Source: Ophioderma brevispina (lineage: Eukaryota; Echinodermata; Ophiuroidea; Amphilepidida; Ophiodermatidae). Taken from it: a DNA stretch of 64,000 nucleotides. The notes under the pieces are model-generated. The model had not been told where the DNA came from, ran no database searches, and saw only the letters and a list, made by a program, of their open reading frames with translations. Both the position numbers and the translations under genes were made by a program. The stretch covers positions 62,001-126,000 of the forward strand of contig JAMKCH010012605.1 in the NCBI GenBank assembly GCA_023653785.1, given 5' to 3'. The number at the start of each line of letters is the position of its first letter. Position 1 is the first letter of the stretch. This document shows, in pieces, positions 21,716-33,179 of the stretch.

Positions 21716-23204
21716 ATATTAAAGAATTTCTTTAATTCTGCTGTTCATAATTAAACAATGTTCTTTGTTTACGAAGTTTATATAATATTTGCTTACAGTA
21801 CCCTATATGAGCTTTATGAGATGTTTACATTTGAGTAGTAATGAATAGTTTGCTAAGTGGAAAAATATTAAACATCAAATTTCTCAAAAGCAGTATTTTT
21901 GAGGTAAGGCTTTCTGATTGTCCAACCCTTCGACTTTCATATAGGTGAATGATTTTCGATTTCTGCTATGAAAGCAATAAAATTACATAGAAATGGGGGT
22001 GACGCGGCAAGGTTACGGGTGTTTTATGCCACAAAGATTTAGGTCACATTTTGCCAAACATTTCTTTCTCACGAGCTTGTGTTCACTTCGTTCCTTTTAA
22101 TTGAAAGGTTAATAATGTGAGTCAAGGAAAATTGAACACACAGTAGACCTCTTACTTTATTTCTGCGTGAAAAGAGGACAGGAATATTGTGCTTGGCGTC
22201 ATGAAAAATAGCTAAACTAATAGGGGGTGATGGTTTATTATTATAGCACGTTTGCAATCTTTTCAGTTGCAGGGATAAAACAATGGCTCTGCAGTTCCCG
22301 AAAGAAAAAGGAATCTGTGAAGTGTTTGGTCTTATACATTGCCGAGCGGATTACTTATCAATAGCCCCAATATTTGCTGGAGTCAATTGAATCATGGTGT
22401 ACATCCCGTAGTCAACTGATATTCAGCTAAATTGCAGAAGACATTAATTCATTTCTCGAGAATGTGCACATACTAGAAGTGAGAAACAAGTAGAACTGAT
22501 TTCGTATAATTTTAGGAAAATATTTAGGGACTAAGAATGTGCCACTTCCCAGGGGTGCGCCACCTTGGTCTTCGAGCATCTCTTTCGCTTTGGCCTCATG
22601 GCCTATATTGCTTGCTTGTTGTTGTATTGTTTTGCGCTGTGAATCCGTTGGCAAAGCGCATCCGCGGTTTAGTAAAACGACAGATGTTACTTGTTGTTCA
22701 TTGTGATGACTAAATGGGTGGATTGGATTTTGGATTTAGTTGACTAGAAGGCCTTTTTTTTTTTTTTTTCCATTATCACGTCTAATAATTCGTTTTTCAA
22801 TTTTCGGCAAAAAAATATGTAGAAAAACACCTGTTGGCATTCACAACACCTAAAATGTAACACTTTAGACACCTGACACGTTTCCCATATTACGTTTCGT
22901 GATTAATACTTCAGTTCCTAAAATATGTGAAAAAATATTAAGGACAATACTTAAAATGATTACAATCGGAATATTAGTTCCATTTTGCGTTTGACCTAAG
23001 AGTGTAAAGTTAAAAAAGTTAGATTTTTCGTCGGATTCGCTGAGAACACATTTGGACACCTTAGAAACATTCGCATTTTTTAGGCGTCTGAGTGTTAACC
23101 CTTCAAGAACTCATGGTGAAGTGAACACTTCAGCGACTCCAAAAATCCGTGGGAACTGATCAAATGCTCTACATTAAGTTATTTTATATGCGCCGATGGT
23201 TCAG
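21716..23204. other. Unannotated, probably intronic
   Basis: No recognisable gene. A run of about 19 T lies near 22752. The region ends at the candidate 3' splice site before 23205. Confidence 0.35.
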
Positions 23205-23614
23205 AAGATCCTAATGCTGTCATCAACCCGTACTGGCTGGTGACAGGCAGCCAGACTTGGGCGGTGGCTGGTAACAATCCCGTAATACCACCTCCTCCAG
23301 AGCAACGGTACCCCGAACCCTACCGTTTTTGTGTTGTCAGCCACGAAGTCTTCGACATAGTTTGCGGGGAACATCAGCAAAATCCGTGTTTTATCGCCAT
23401 GTCGGACGCCTTCACCCGGCCGCCTTGTATGATCACTGTGAAACCCGACGCCTTTACTACAGCTGTGTTAGTCCTTCTTCCTTGTGGGTAGTCAAGCAAC
23501 ACTGCGAAGGAAAGAAGAATGTCACGTTCTTCCGAGGACACATTGTTCGGAGGATCCTTGTGATGGAACTCTCAAGTATCTAACTATCGATTTCTTTTGT
23601 GAATGGCGAGAGTA
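23205..23614 (+). CDS. SUEL/Gal_Lectin domain exon, module 1 (frameshifted)
   Basis: Encodes a galactose/rhamnose-binding lectin domain of the sea-urchin-egg-lectin type, normally about 80-100 residues with conserved cysteines. A leader of about 40 residues (DPNAVINPYW, then VIPPPPEQRYPEPYRFC) precedes VVSHEVFDIVCGEHQQNP, the first strand and cysteine. After a frame change near 23380 it continues FYRHVGRLHP, the YGR-like position, then SPSSLWVVKQHCEGKKN, matching the family's VVKxxCxGKxxC. After another change it ends CSEDPCDGTLKYLTIDFFC, a very good match to the family signature DPCxGTxKYLxxxYxC. The acceptor TTCAG and a donor at 23611-23616 flank it. The exon enters in phase 1. The two frame changes mean it is either a pseudogenised module or sequence with indel errors. 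Confidence 0.82.
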
Positions 23615-24143
23615 GTAAGTTGATTTTTTACAGGATGTATCCAAAATGTGCATGGAATGATGCTGACCTGACCTTGACATGTTCATTCAACCACAACTTT
23701 CTACATAATCGGACTACTCATTCCTTGCACCACATATTCTGAAAAATGAAAGGAAATTACTTGAAAAGATATGAAGGTTTTGTACACCTTCCATTTCTAC
23801 ATTCAATGGAGTTAAGAGAAACACATTTTGTGTAAATAAATAGATTACATAACTTATATTGTCAACGATTATTCTTCCTACTTGGTTGGGTTTAGTGCAC
23901 TGGCAGTGATGTGTTACGACATCTTTCCGTCAGATGCCAAGGTCAGAACTACCCTTTAACCAAAACCAAATGAGCCTTGCGACACAAATTATTTATCTGA
24001 GTTGTATGAAATAAACACTGCTTTATCTGATTTTAATTAAATAAAATGATTGGTTCCAGAAATTTGGAATGTCAAAACAAAATACAATTCAATAATGATA
24101 CACTAAATATTATATTTACAGTCTTCTCATAAAGTCCTTTCAG

Positions 24144-24567
24144 ATGTGGACGGCGACTTATGTCCACAATTAAAAGAAACGTTGCAGGTTTCACGATGTG
24201 GATATGTACTTAAAGTGAAGACTCCAAAATGGAACATGCAATATAATCCACGGAAAATATTAGCCATAGGGAAATCTCTTAGTCCTGAAGACACTTTGTC
24301 CAGCGTTCAAGACGACGGCGGTTTGTCCAGCACGACCAAATATTCTGAAGTAGTCCAAATAATACCACTTAAATGTCAGCTCTGTCGCAAACGTCCACAT
24401 TCAGGACCACAAGCTGGAACTTCTATTTGAATCCGGAAAGCAAGCTCTCTTTTTGTGATGACAAAATGACAGCGGACAGTTCAGCTTTCAAGCTCCTGTG
24501 GACATGCAAAAATCAGGCACTAATCTACCTACCTGAGATAAATTCTGCTGCAAGAGTTTTCCAGTGA
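24144..24567 (+). CDS. Possible additional exon of the lectin gene, unrecognised domain
   Basis: CTCATAAAGTCCTTTCAG ends at 24143 and is a good 3' splice site. The exon then reads in phase 1 (xAT GTG GAC), the same phase as the lectin exons at 23205 and 27668. The first frame (DVDGDLCPQLKETLQVSRCG to a stop at 24430) and an overlapping second frame (24373-24567) each stay open across the block, so one frame change would give about 140 residues. No Gal_Lectin motif is visible. The composition is Lys/Ser/Leu-rich with scattered cysteines. The case for coding rests on splice phase and position only. Confidence 0.35.
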
Positions 24568-25126
24568 TCTCTCCTTATTATAGACTAGTATTTCCTAATA
24601 CCTAAAAATAGGTATTTACAACATTCATCTGCATAAACATAAACCAGCATGTCAAATTGGATCTCACATAAATTACATCATCTGCACTGCATAATCTTAA
24701 TGACTCATGGGAAACTAACCTTTTTGCAATCGAATGATCTAAAGCAATTAAAAAACTTGACTCATTTTTGTGTATTTAGCATTTGGGGACACTCTTCTAA
24801 AGGTTTTTGTCCTATTTTAAGTAACTTGTCTTATATTGGTCTTGGACACAGGAAGTTACCCAGTTGAGAACAAAATGATTCACGAATCCAAAAAATGATT
24901 TTAAAAAGTGTAACTCCAAATAAATCGTAAAAGTGAATTTCTTCATGTTTAAATCAAGGAGTTAACTTCGTTATGGTTAACAAAGTAAGTTGACCTTTGA
25001 ATCAGATTGAGACAATATCTATCTATTTAATCAATTTGAGAAATGCTAAGAGCCACAGTAATTGCATGCGAGATTGCATGCGGTTTTCTGAAGCAACTAT
25101 TATAACTTGCAATGGTTGTCTTATAG
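24568..25126. other. Probable intron
   Basis: AT-rich, with no coding or repeat signature. It ends at the TTGTCTTATAG acceptor before 25127. Confidence 0.35.
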
Positions 25127-25457
25127 AAATACCACCACGACCCCTCCAGATGGAAGTGATGAAGAGCTCCCAGAAATTTTGTTTGTGAGCACGAGCATTT
25201 CCACATAGAATGCGACGGTGATGAGCGAATCCATTTATCTTGATGCTTGTTTTGCCGTCAAACACCAGCATGACACCGTGAGGTTAGTTGATTCCATCGA
25301 GTAATTGGCTGCGTGGCCCAAAATCGCTGGGATTGTCCGTGACTACTGTGAAGGAGCACGTGAATGAGAAGTTCCGGCTGACATGTGGTTTGGTGCTCCT
25401 TGTCAGGGAACTCGAACGCCATGTATCTAGCCATCGACTTTATTTGTCAATTGCGTA
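25127..25457 (+). CDS. SUEL/Gal_Lectin domain exon, module 2 (frameshifted)
   Basis: After TTATAG the exon opens with a Thr/Pro/acidic hinge (NTTTTPPDGSDEELPE). A one-base frame change then gives NFVCEHEHFHIECDGDERIH, the first strands of a Gal_Lectin domain. In other frames there follow YLDACFAVKHQ (the A-x-YGR position), IVRDYCEGARE, EVPADMWFGAPCQGTR and MYLAIDFICQLR, which reproduce the VVxxxCxGxxxC, FGxPCxGTxKYL and xIxFxC signatures. Two stops and at least three frame changes interrupt it. GCGTA/GTAAAC makes the donor, leaving phase 1, compatible with the next phase-1 module. It closely resembles the 27668 exon, so the two are recent duplicates. Confidence 0.82.
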
Positions 25458-25628
25458 GTAAACCTACGTTATAGGTGTAGACTTGTAGTGGTTGTCTGAA
25501 TATATTGATACAGAAAACATCTGATAGTCAGGTTGAGGAAATATGCAGAAACGCATTAGCTGGCGTTAACGTACGCGTTTTCCATTTAAATTTCCCAATA
25601 AACGATTTATGGATGCTTGCTTCGATGA

Positions 25629-25693
<65 letters not shown>

Positions 25694-26713
25694 ATGTGGG
25701 TTAATGTAGCCTTTTCAGTCAGCTTTCAAGAGTGGCACGAATAGCTATTTACTAGTCGACCAGTTATTTCTTGAAGAAAGACTTCATTTGTAAAAGTGTG
25801 TATATGTTGACGTTATAAGTTACGAAAATACCGATGATGAAACATGGTCAACATTGTTCTTGGACCCCGGGGGAGGGGCACTGGTGTTCAAAGGTCACAG
25901 ACATTACGCTCCAGAGAATTCTGTACATGCTGGCACACAGCGCCACCTTTTCCGTTTCCGCATCGCTATTTGGCCGGCTATTCTTAGACAAGCACTACGT
26001 CTTTTGACTCCATAGCAGCAAAGCGCTGTGTTAAAGGCTCTCCGATTAGCTTTATTCTTTAGTTAGGAAGATTTTGGTGCGTAAATTCGTACGATAGGCC
26101 AAGTATTTTGCGCAACTCCAAGGTACCGCAATGTACAAAATTCCAAATCAACGCTATTGACAGAGTTTCCACCCTGCAGCCTACGGCGGTGGTGTCCCGG
26201 GGAAAAAAAAAAGGTAAGTAGTCTGGGTCACAGACTGTGAAAGATATTATCTATATTGGTATTGCACGAGAGAGATTAACGTATCAGTCCGTCATAGCAA
26301 TGGCAATGCAAATGAAACTAAACTTAAATATCTCCGGAATACGAAGGGTTTATGGAGATTTTTGCATCAGAGGGTCCGTTACTCTGTTTTGTTTTCAATA
26401 GGCCTACTTTTGTATCGTTATTGGGTCTGAACATATAGAAACCTAGAGAGAAAATTGAACGTTTGTGCGGGTACTTCGGTGCTCGCAAAACACGAAAAGG
26501 AACACGCCATCGTACGGGCCGCATCCCTTTTCCCAACAATGCCTTTCGGTATATTTCAGTCTTGAGAATTTTCAAAACGGCTGGTTTCAATGTACGCTTT
26601 CAATTTTCGAAACAGGAATACGTACTACCGGACCGCCGTACGCTAGCCGATAATGATGTGATTGATAAACTCCCTAGGGCAGTGAAGATTTGCCAAAGGT
26701 TGCCAAGATTCAA
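25458..26713. other. Probable intron with a long poly(T) tract
   Basis: A run of about 58 T at 25631-25688 may be a retroposon tail or an assembly-difficult site. 25865-25897 (CCCCGGGGGAGGGGCACTGG, then TGTTCAAAGG) resembles one end of the 26714-27178 MITE family, possibly a solo end. Open frames at 26324-26747 on both strands (for example GTRHRTGRIPFPNNAFRYIS) have no recognised family. Confidence 0.35.
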
Positions 26714-27178
26714 CAAGGGCGGCGCTGTGTGTTCAAGCGACACGTAAATGGTGGAGGGTGGATATGATGCGGAACAGGAAAACGTGTAAAAAAGGGTCTC
26801 TTTTTTCCAAAAAGGCGATGTACGCGCGTTACATGAGTAGGGTGTCAAAAACAGCAAATATGGAAAAAAGGTATGATTTTTTCGTAACCCTGAGATTGTG
26901 ATGTACGCGAGAATTTCCAAATCATCAAAAAATATTGTAATTTAGAAGTAAAGCAACATGGGCAAAGCCATGATAATAAGGGTATGTTACAACCATGCTT
27001 ACTTGTTTAAGTACGCAAAAACTAACAAAAGACGTGTTTTATGGTAGCAAAAACAGACAAAAATGCTTGTTTAAGGTATGTTTTAGTCGGTGGAAATACT
27101 TGTTAGGGTGCATTTCGGAATCGTGGTCACGCATCATATCCACCTTGAATACAACTGGTCCCCCCGGGTTCTTGGACA
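26714..27178. mobile_element. MITE family C, copy 1 (GC-rich inverted ends)
   Basis: The ends are inverted: left GGTGGATATGATGCGGAACA near 26757 and right GCATCATATCCACCTTGAAT at 27131, closing with GGTCCCCCCGGG. It is collinear with 31806-32231: GAAAACGTGTAAAAAAGGGTC, GATGTACGCG, TTACATGAGTAGGGTG, AAAAACAGCAAATATG, AACCCTGAGATTGTGATG, AGCAAAAACAGACAAAAATG, TAGTCGGTGGAAATACTTGT. The right end stops about 28 bases before lectin exon 27206, so the insertion may have removed or separated the hinge of that module. Confidence 0.82.
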
Positions 27179-27205
27179 TATGGAAGTCATACATTTTGAT
27201 AACAG

Positions 27206-27488
27206 AATATTTGGGGGTGAGAACAAAACTTCCACCAAGAATGCAACGAATACCAACGAATCCATATTTATCAATGCCGTGTTTTGCCGTCAAACAACCT
27301 GATAACACCATGTGGATACGGTACTCCGGACGACCATACTGAATGCGCGAGCCCCTCATCACTATGGCGTTGTCCGAGAACTGAGAAGGAGCAGAAGAAT
27401 GCGAAATTCAGGTCGACAGGAATTTGTATGGGGGTCCTTGTGAGGGAACTCCGCGTATCTAGTCGTAAAATTCATTTGTAACAGAGAC
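27206..27488 (+). CDS. SUEL/Gal_Lectin domain exon, module 3 (frameshifted, hinge missing)
   Basis: The exon starts at a weak acceptor (TTTTGATAACAG) and aligns base for base with the other lectin exons: TGAGAACAAAACTTCCACCA, AGAATGC corresponds to CEHENFHQEC. Then come IFINAVFCRQTT (YGR position), a disrupted centre, then EECEIQVDRNLYGGPCEGTP matching CxVxAxNxxFGxPCxGT, and NSFV at the last strand. Stops fall at the T-K-Y-L position and in the centre. GAGAC/GTAAGG is a good donor. Unlike modules 2 and 4 it lacks the Pro/acidic hinge: a MITE ends 28 bases upstream. Phase at the donor does not match module 4 without an indel, so this copy may be skipped or dead. Confidence 0.75.
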
Positions 27489-27667
27489 GTAAGGGGTTTG
27501 GTGTTGTTGATCTGTTTGTCTCTTTATTTTGCTTCCAAAAATTTGTTTAAAAACATGTAATTGAAATTGTTAAAAGGGACCCGGGAACGGGAGAACATAA
27601 AATGAAGATGATAGACCCAATACAAAGTACACATATTTTGAGCACTAATCCTTTTTTCATCTTGTAG

Positions 27668-27984
27668 ATGAACCTCCATCAGATGAAGAGCCGCCAGGCG
27701 ATTTTGTGTGTCAGCACGAAGATTTCCACATAGAATGCGACCAACAGGAACAAATTCATATTTTCATGCCAAATTTGGTCGACAATTACCCATACTCAAA
27801 TGCGAATATGTCATCCGGACATGTTCAACCGACTGCGTGAGCCATATTGTCCATGGATGTTGTCAAAGGACATTTGTGAGGGAGAACGAGAATGCGAGGT
27901 TCCTGCTGATACTGATTTATTTGGAGATACTTGTAGGGTGAACGCCCATGTACTGGCCCATCGATTTTATTTTTGTGAGCCGGA
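27668..27984 (+). CDS. SUEL/Gal_Lectin domain exon, module 4
   Basis: CATCTTGTAG ends at 27667. The exon opens in phase 1 with an acidic/proline hinge (DEPPSDEEPPG), then DFVCQHEDFHIECDQQEQIH, then, after a frame change, FHAKFGRQLPILKCEYVI (canonical A-x-FGR), and, after a second change, LSKDICEGERECEVPADTD, LFGDTCRVNAHVLAHRFYFC. These match the family's CxxE-xxxxxC, YGR, VxxxCxGxxxCxVxA, FGDxC and terminal YxC positions; the usual GT-KYL is degraded to RVNAHVLAH. The donor CCGGA/GTAAGT leaves phase 2, which joins perfectly to the phase-2 acceptor at 37684. This is the best-preserved module, with only two indels, and probably the last lectin domain of the gene. Confidence 0.85.
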
Positions 27985-29930
27985 GTAAGTTACCTTTCTT
28001 TTTTGAACGTACTACGGGGATCTAGTGACGATTCTAAGAGTAAAAAACTATATGTTGGAAGGAATGCACCCATTGTCCACCTTTAATGGTGATATGGGGA
28101 CCATTGTGGAGGCAAGATCCCAGGTCACTTCTTTCATAGAACCATTCAATTTCCAGATATCAATCAAGGTTTTTTTCCAAACTTAAAATGCAATAGTGTT
28201 CTTACTTGCGTGCTGCGTCATGTTAAAGCGGCATAACTGTTTAAAGTTACCTACAACCGTTCCATTTTTATACCCAATTCATTATGTTCATAAATGTGGG
28301 AACGGACCAGTTTTGCATCAAACTCTCCGAAGTTAAAAAGCATGTTGTTGCAGCGTATCTTGCAAGTGACTTTCCCCCAACCATGTTCATAATAGCTCAT
28401 TCCAATGATTGACCAAATGAAATGGCATGGCGCTTGCATATTTTGACTAATTGCTAGGTCAGAGGACAAGTCGATGCTTTAAACACGAGGCTTGGTGTTA
28501 CGGTTACCATCAAAACAAGTTAAAAAATAAACGTCTCAGCAAGTGAGCGCCCCATGAATAGATGGAAAATAAAGTATAGCTTGTTTTTTTTTTCACGAGT
28601 GAAATCAAGAAGATGATTTTGTGCTAACCCAGTTTGCAGTGTTTTTCTTGCGATAAGTAATGGCCAATTCGACAAAATCCCCCCCCCCCATGTCTCTTGG
28701 TTAAGGGAGAGTCATAGGGGTGGTAAAACTCATGTTAGAATTTTAGTTTCAGGTTACATGGGAAAAACCCATGAATATCTAAGACTACTTGCAGGAGGAC
28801 ATACAGTTCCTATATCAGAATACGTTCCAAAGAGATTCCTATAGCCTTGTCATTGGTCCCATATTAAAGGTGGGTGACACGCTCATGGTTCCAGAGATGT
28901 ATTCTTTCTTCTCTTTGGACGCATATAACCGAAAACAACCGTGTACAAATTTTGATTAAAGCAATATCAGCACATTATTGAAGAGCGCCCCCAAATTTTC
29001 AACTTCTGAGACTTAGGCACAGTTGTGTTGGTAAATGTCTAGCAAACTATTATTTAATAGATGAACCATAGGGGAAAAGTTGAATAATTTATTAGGCTAT
29101 AATGAGCTTTCTTATTATCTAAATAATTAATATTCAATCTCCTTGTTGTTCTATTGGTCGTATCCTTCATTTCCATAAATTAATAGTCATATCCTTTACC
29201 GAATAAACCGCAAACAAAGGATAACAAAAGATATTTCGCCCTAATAAGATATAGTGATATATCTGCGAATAGTAAGTGCTCATAAAAGTGGTATTGTATA
29301 AAAGCGATGTAATTAGCATCGGGATCCCGATTGTAATAACGGCGGAGCTAGAAACGCCAAATTTCTGTCCGTCCATTGGAAATATAGTGCCACCTCACGA
29401 TATTGATCTCTAACTGACTTGCCTTAACAACGGAACTTAATGGATGAGCGTAGACACATATAATGACCCCTATTTCCTAGCTATTAATGGAAGGACGTTT
29501 CCTAGCAGCCACTGATTATTATCAGTATACGGTAAGTTACCTTTATTACAAAAACTTTTTTAATATACATAGACAAGTTCAAACTTACCAGTCACCCCAT
29601 GTACAGTTCACTAGCCAATTACCAAGGCAACTGTGCGAATATCTCAAAATTTTGGAAAATTTGGGGCGCTCTTCCAAAAAGCTTCTGTTATTGCTTCAAT
29701 CGGTCAGCCGTTTGGATAAAAGCAAAATGTGTACTAATTAACCCATAGGTGTGTTTATTTAAAGGGCGGAGGGGAAGATAAAAGCCCGCCTCCCCTTCTC
29801 CATCAACAATGAGATTAGTATTAGAGACACATCATATTTTCATCAGTACTCAGTGAAATCTCGGCCAAGGGAAAGTATTTCCTTTGATGTTATGAACGGA
29901 AAATGGCTCCAATGTGGTATACCACTTCAT
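27985..29930. other. Probable intron, unannotated
   Basis: Begins with a consensus donor (GTAAGTTACC). No coding or repeat signature was recognised. Short frames at 28251-28469, 29167-29376 and 29487-29741 have no family features. A C run lies near 28681. Confidence 0.35.
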
Positions 29931-29949
29931 ATAATAGTTTCTTCTTGCG

Positions 29950-30107
29950 TATGAGGCAGAAGCTAAATATGTTGAAGTTGGTAAAGCCAGCTCACTGGTT
30001 GGGGTCTATATCCACCAGTGGAAGAACGGTAGGGTTACTCATTGAGAATGTCATCCGCAGTTCGTGATAGAGAGCCACATTGGCCGGATGGAGATGGTCG
30101 CAGCCCC
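29950..30107 (-). mobile_element. 3' end of non-LTR retrotransposon ORF2 (severed piece)
   Basis: Reading right to left, the strand encodes WGLRPSPSGQCGSLSRTADD, ILNEC and then SWLYQLQHI. This is the C-terminal motif of many non-LTR ORF2 proteins (WGL-x-S-x-CxCG…TxxHIxxxCP). It is the direct continuation, in the same frame, of the piece ending at 34399. The two are separated by the 4.28-kb foldback element. Confidence 0.85.
30099..30107. repeat. Left 9-bp target-site duplication (CGCAGCCCC)
   Basis: CGCAGCCCC sits immediately before the foldback element, and the same 9 bases in the same orientation follow it at 34390-34398. Removing the element and one copy restores an uninterrupted retrotransposon frame. 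Confidence 0.85.
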
Positions 30108-30575
30108 GGGAATGCCACTTCGTCTAATATCACTTCGTCTAATATCCAGATTATCTAATTCCAGTTTGTCTAAAATCACATAGTTCTAATCCCAATACTC
30201 TTTAATTACTTTGTCTAGTAACCATTAGACGAAAGACCATTTCGCCTAATCACCACATCGGCTAATACCATGGTTAATGACCATTGGAATAATCACTACC
30301 GTTGTTTAAAATCATTTCGTCTAATGCCATTTCGTCTACTAACCATTTGGTAATAATCAGTCAGATTGTCTAAAACCAATTTCGTCTAATGCCATTTCGT
30401 CTATGCCCATTTGGTCTAATCATCAGATTGTCTAAAACCATTTCGACTATGGCATTTCGTCTACTGACCACTTGGTCTAATCCCAGATGTCTAAAACCAT
30501 TTCGACTAATGCCAGTTCGGTCTAATGCCCAGTTCGTCTAATGCCATTTCGTAGAATCCGATTTTGTCTAATGCA
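30108..30575. repeat. Left tandem-repeat arm (TTTCGTCTAATGCCA)
   Basis: About twenty diverged units of 20-30 bases built from TTTCGTCTAAT, GCCATTTCGTCTAATGACCA and TTGTCTAAAACCA. Indels are common. It is complementary to the array at 33852-34389. Confidence 0.88.
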
Positions 30576-30808
30576 TGTTAAACAAAAGGGCCCCATAGAA
30601 TGGTAAAAGACGTAAGATCAGCATATTGCAAATAAAAATTAAATTAAAAAATTAACCTACTGTATACAAGTACCAAGGAGAGCCCCAAAAAGCCTTAAAA
30701 AAGCTTAATTCAAGTGGGTCCTTTAATGCAGGAAAAAATACAAAACGAGGGAGGGAAGCTAGAACAGCAGGCAGGACGAACAAAACAGCAGATGAGAACA
30801 ACAACCAA

Positions 30809-31156
30809 ATGTACACCACCGTTTGCAAACAATATCTAACCTTGTATCGGTCGTTAGATTCAGCCAGCCTAGCTAGCTTGATCAGAAAGATGCTCCCTTC
30901 GGTTGATCATGGCCTAAAAAATTGTTGGGTGGGTCGCACTCTGAAAAAAATAGATTCTTTTTACGGATACCCCGGTAGTACATATCGTTCGGCCCAAATA
31001 TTCAGGTACGTTAGTTCATGCATAACAGACCTGTGCGCATTAAGGCCAAGAAAAAAAACAAACAAAAAAAAAACAAAACAAAAAACAAATTCTGTACTCC
31101 GAAGAAAGCGGCATGCATTTACAATGTGTTTTTGGCAGCATCAGTATTATTATTAG
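30809..31156 (+). CDS. Unrecognised open frame inside the foldback element
   Basis: About 115 codons from ATG 30809. The first 70 residues have mixed composition (SLDSASLASLIRKMLPSVDH, then LKNCWVGRTLKKIDSFYGYP). The next part is an A-rich Lys/Thr/Asn run reflecting an AAAACAAAAC tract at 31050-31095. No catalytic motif or known domain is seen. It could be a remnant of a gene captured in the element loop, or chance. The confidence reflects the frame, not a function. Confidence 0.2.
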   Translation: MYTTVCKQYLTLYRSLDSASLASLIRKMLPSVDHGLKNCWVGRTLKKIDSFYGYPGSTYRSAQIFRYVSSCITDLCALRPRKKTNKKKTKQKTNSVLRRKRHAFTMCFWQHQYYY

Positions 31157-31805
31157 TGTATTATCATATGATTATTAATGGGAGATTTGACTCAATGGAA
31201 AAAACTTGAAAAAAATACTCCAAAAAGGAGGAAAGTTTTAGCGGGCCCCGAAAAAAATTAAACTGGGTAGTCAAAATGTAATAAAACCATTTTCGCATTT
31301 CCGTGTTTGGCCTATATCTTTAACTCCTGCATTAAAGTTCAGAAAGTTCATTTCAAATTGTAACCATATGTGTGAACCACTTAGAGTAGGGTATATCGTG
31401 TTTATAACATTTAGTTTGCAGCTCATGTTCATTTTCAACCAAAAGAATCACAGGTATTAATTGACAAATTGTGGCACTGAGAGATCGGGGGGGGGGGGCA
31501 CAATCACATATGAATGGATCATGGGTTTTGTTTTGTTGTTTTTGTGTAGCCTGGCACTTCCAAACCCCCCAGGGGCATTCGGTGACAGATGACTCAAAAA
31601 AAATGGGGGTCTTTGGGTGACGAGGACCGCCACAAAAATCCCGCAAAATAAGGGTCTTTGGGTGCTTTTGTCGTCAGGATTTCGCGTTTACGCGTGTTAT
31701 AACCAATAACGACCGTCTAAAATTTTTGGATTTCATGAGTTCGGAAGGTTCTATCCCTTTATATTTACAAAAGCAATTACTGGAAGTGGGGTTCTTTTAA
31801 CAATA

Positions 31806-32231
31806 TCGGGGGGGGGGGATTTGGTATTTTCAAAGGTGGATTAGATGCGTGAACAAGGAAACGCGTAAAAAAGGTCCCTTTTTCCAACAGACGATGTACG
31901 CGGCTACATTGATTAGGGTGCAAAAACAGCAAAATATGTTTTTTATTTAACCCTAAAATTGTGATGCACGGACTCTTGTTATTTAAATTAAGCCGAGAGA
32001 TCAAAACCATCATTAAATAGTGTTGTAAGCAAGCCAATCAAGACAATAAAGGCGTATTTTTTATTTATGACGCAATGCATTGCTACTGGTTTAGGGGTAG
32101 CAAAGACAGACAAAAAAATATTGTTTATGGGTTAGTTCTTTAGTCGGGGAAATACTCGTTGTGGTGTGCATTTGTAAGTTCCGGATTCAGCATCATATCC
32201 ACCTTTAAAAGTGCCCCCCCCCTTCCCCGGG
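31806..32231. mobile_element. MITE family C, copy 2 (nested in the foldback element)
   Basis: The left end, a run of G followed by TTTTCAAAGGTGGATTAGAT, is mirrored by ATCATATCCACCTTTAAAAG, then a run of C and CCCCGGG. The interior matches copy 1 at 26714-27178 (GAACAAGGAAACGCGTAAAA, GATGTACGCGGCTACATTGA, CAAAAACAGCAAAATATG, TAGTCGGGGAAATACTCGTT). Confidence 0.85.
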
Positions 32232-33179
32232 AATAAAATTTAATTTTGAAAACCTACCGGTGTCAAATGAGTTATATTCCCTAGAGAAATAGTCCGGGGA
32301 TTGTTGGTTCATAGGGATAGTCGTCCTTCGGACCTGACCCTAAGAATAGTAGCCCTTGTTTTTTTTATTTTTACGATATAGGCCTAGATTCAAATACATC
32401 TCACAATTTTTCAGGTGTACTAATTTCCTTCCAGAGTATTTTACACCCTTTAAGACATTTTCAACACATGGCATTTTTTGTCCATAATTTACCCTTTATT
32501 GTCCAAAACAATATTGCCAAAAAATGGGACTTTCGCCTACTCTTTCATAGAAAATACCCTTTTTTCCGATTCGTGGACTTATACGTCTTGTACCCATAAT
32601 AGTTATGTGGTACTTAGTTTGGTATCAATGGAAAGAAAAATTACCATAACTATCCAATGGTATCAAACTAATAAACATCGGAAATCCCCCAAAGGGGAGG
32701 TGGTAACCACACGCTCCGTCTCACACACCATCTTGTATTAAACCATGCTTAAAAAAGGCTTGGTACAAGGAGTTTTAATAACGTTCTTCAACGAACCAAA
32801 CGAGTTATTTAACTGCTGTATAGCCCATTTTATGGTTTGTAGAAACCTTTTTGGGGTTCTCCGATTTCTTGAACCATTTTGAGGATTTCATTATGGAGGG
32901 TTCCTATAGGGCGCCAGGGGGACAAGGCGAGTCACATTTTTTCTTATAGAGTGGTCGCAACAGATACAATTAAAAATATGGTGAACTGATTAAATTAAAA
33001 TCTGTGCACTTTTTTGTATGAGTTATTTTGTTATGCGAGGCCAGTTTAAAGTTATTTCTACTAATTATTAAGGTTGGAAAAAGAACTCCCTTTCTACTTC
33101 CTTTGTAGCAGAAACATGCCATTTTGAGTTGTTTTTTATTTTATTTTTCATTATGTCTTATTATTTCCTTGAATCTATC

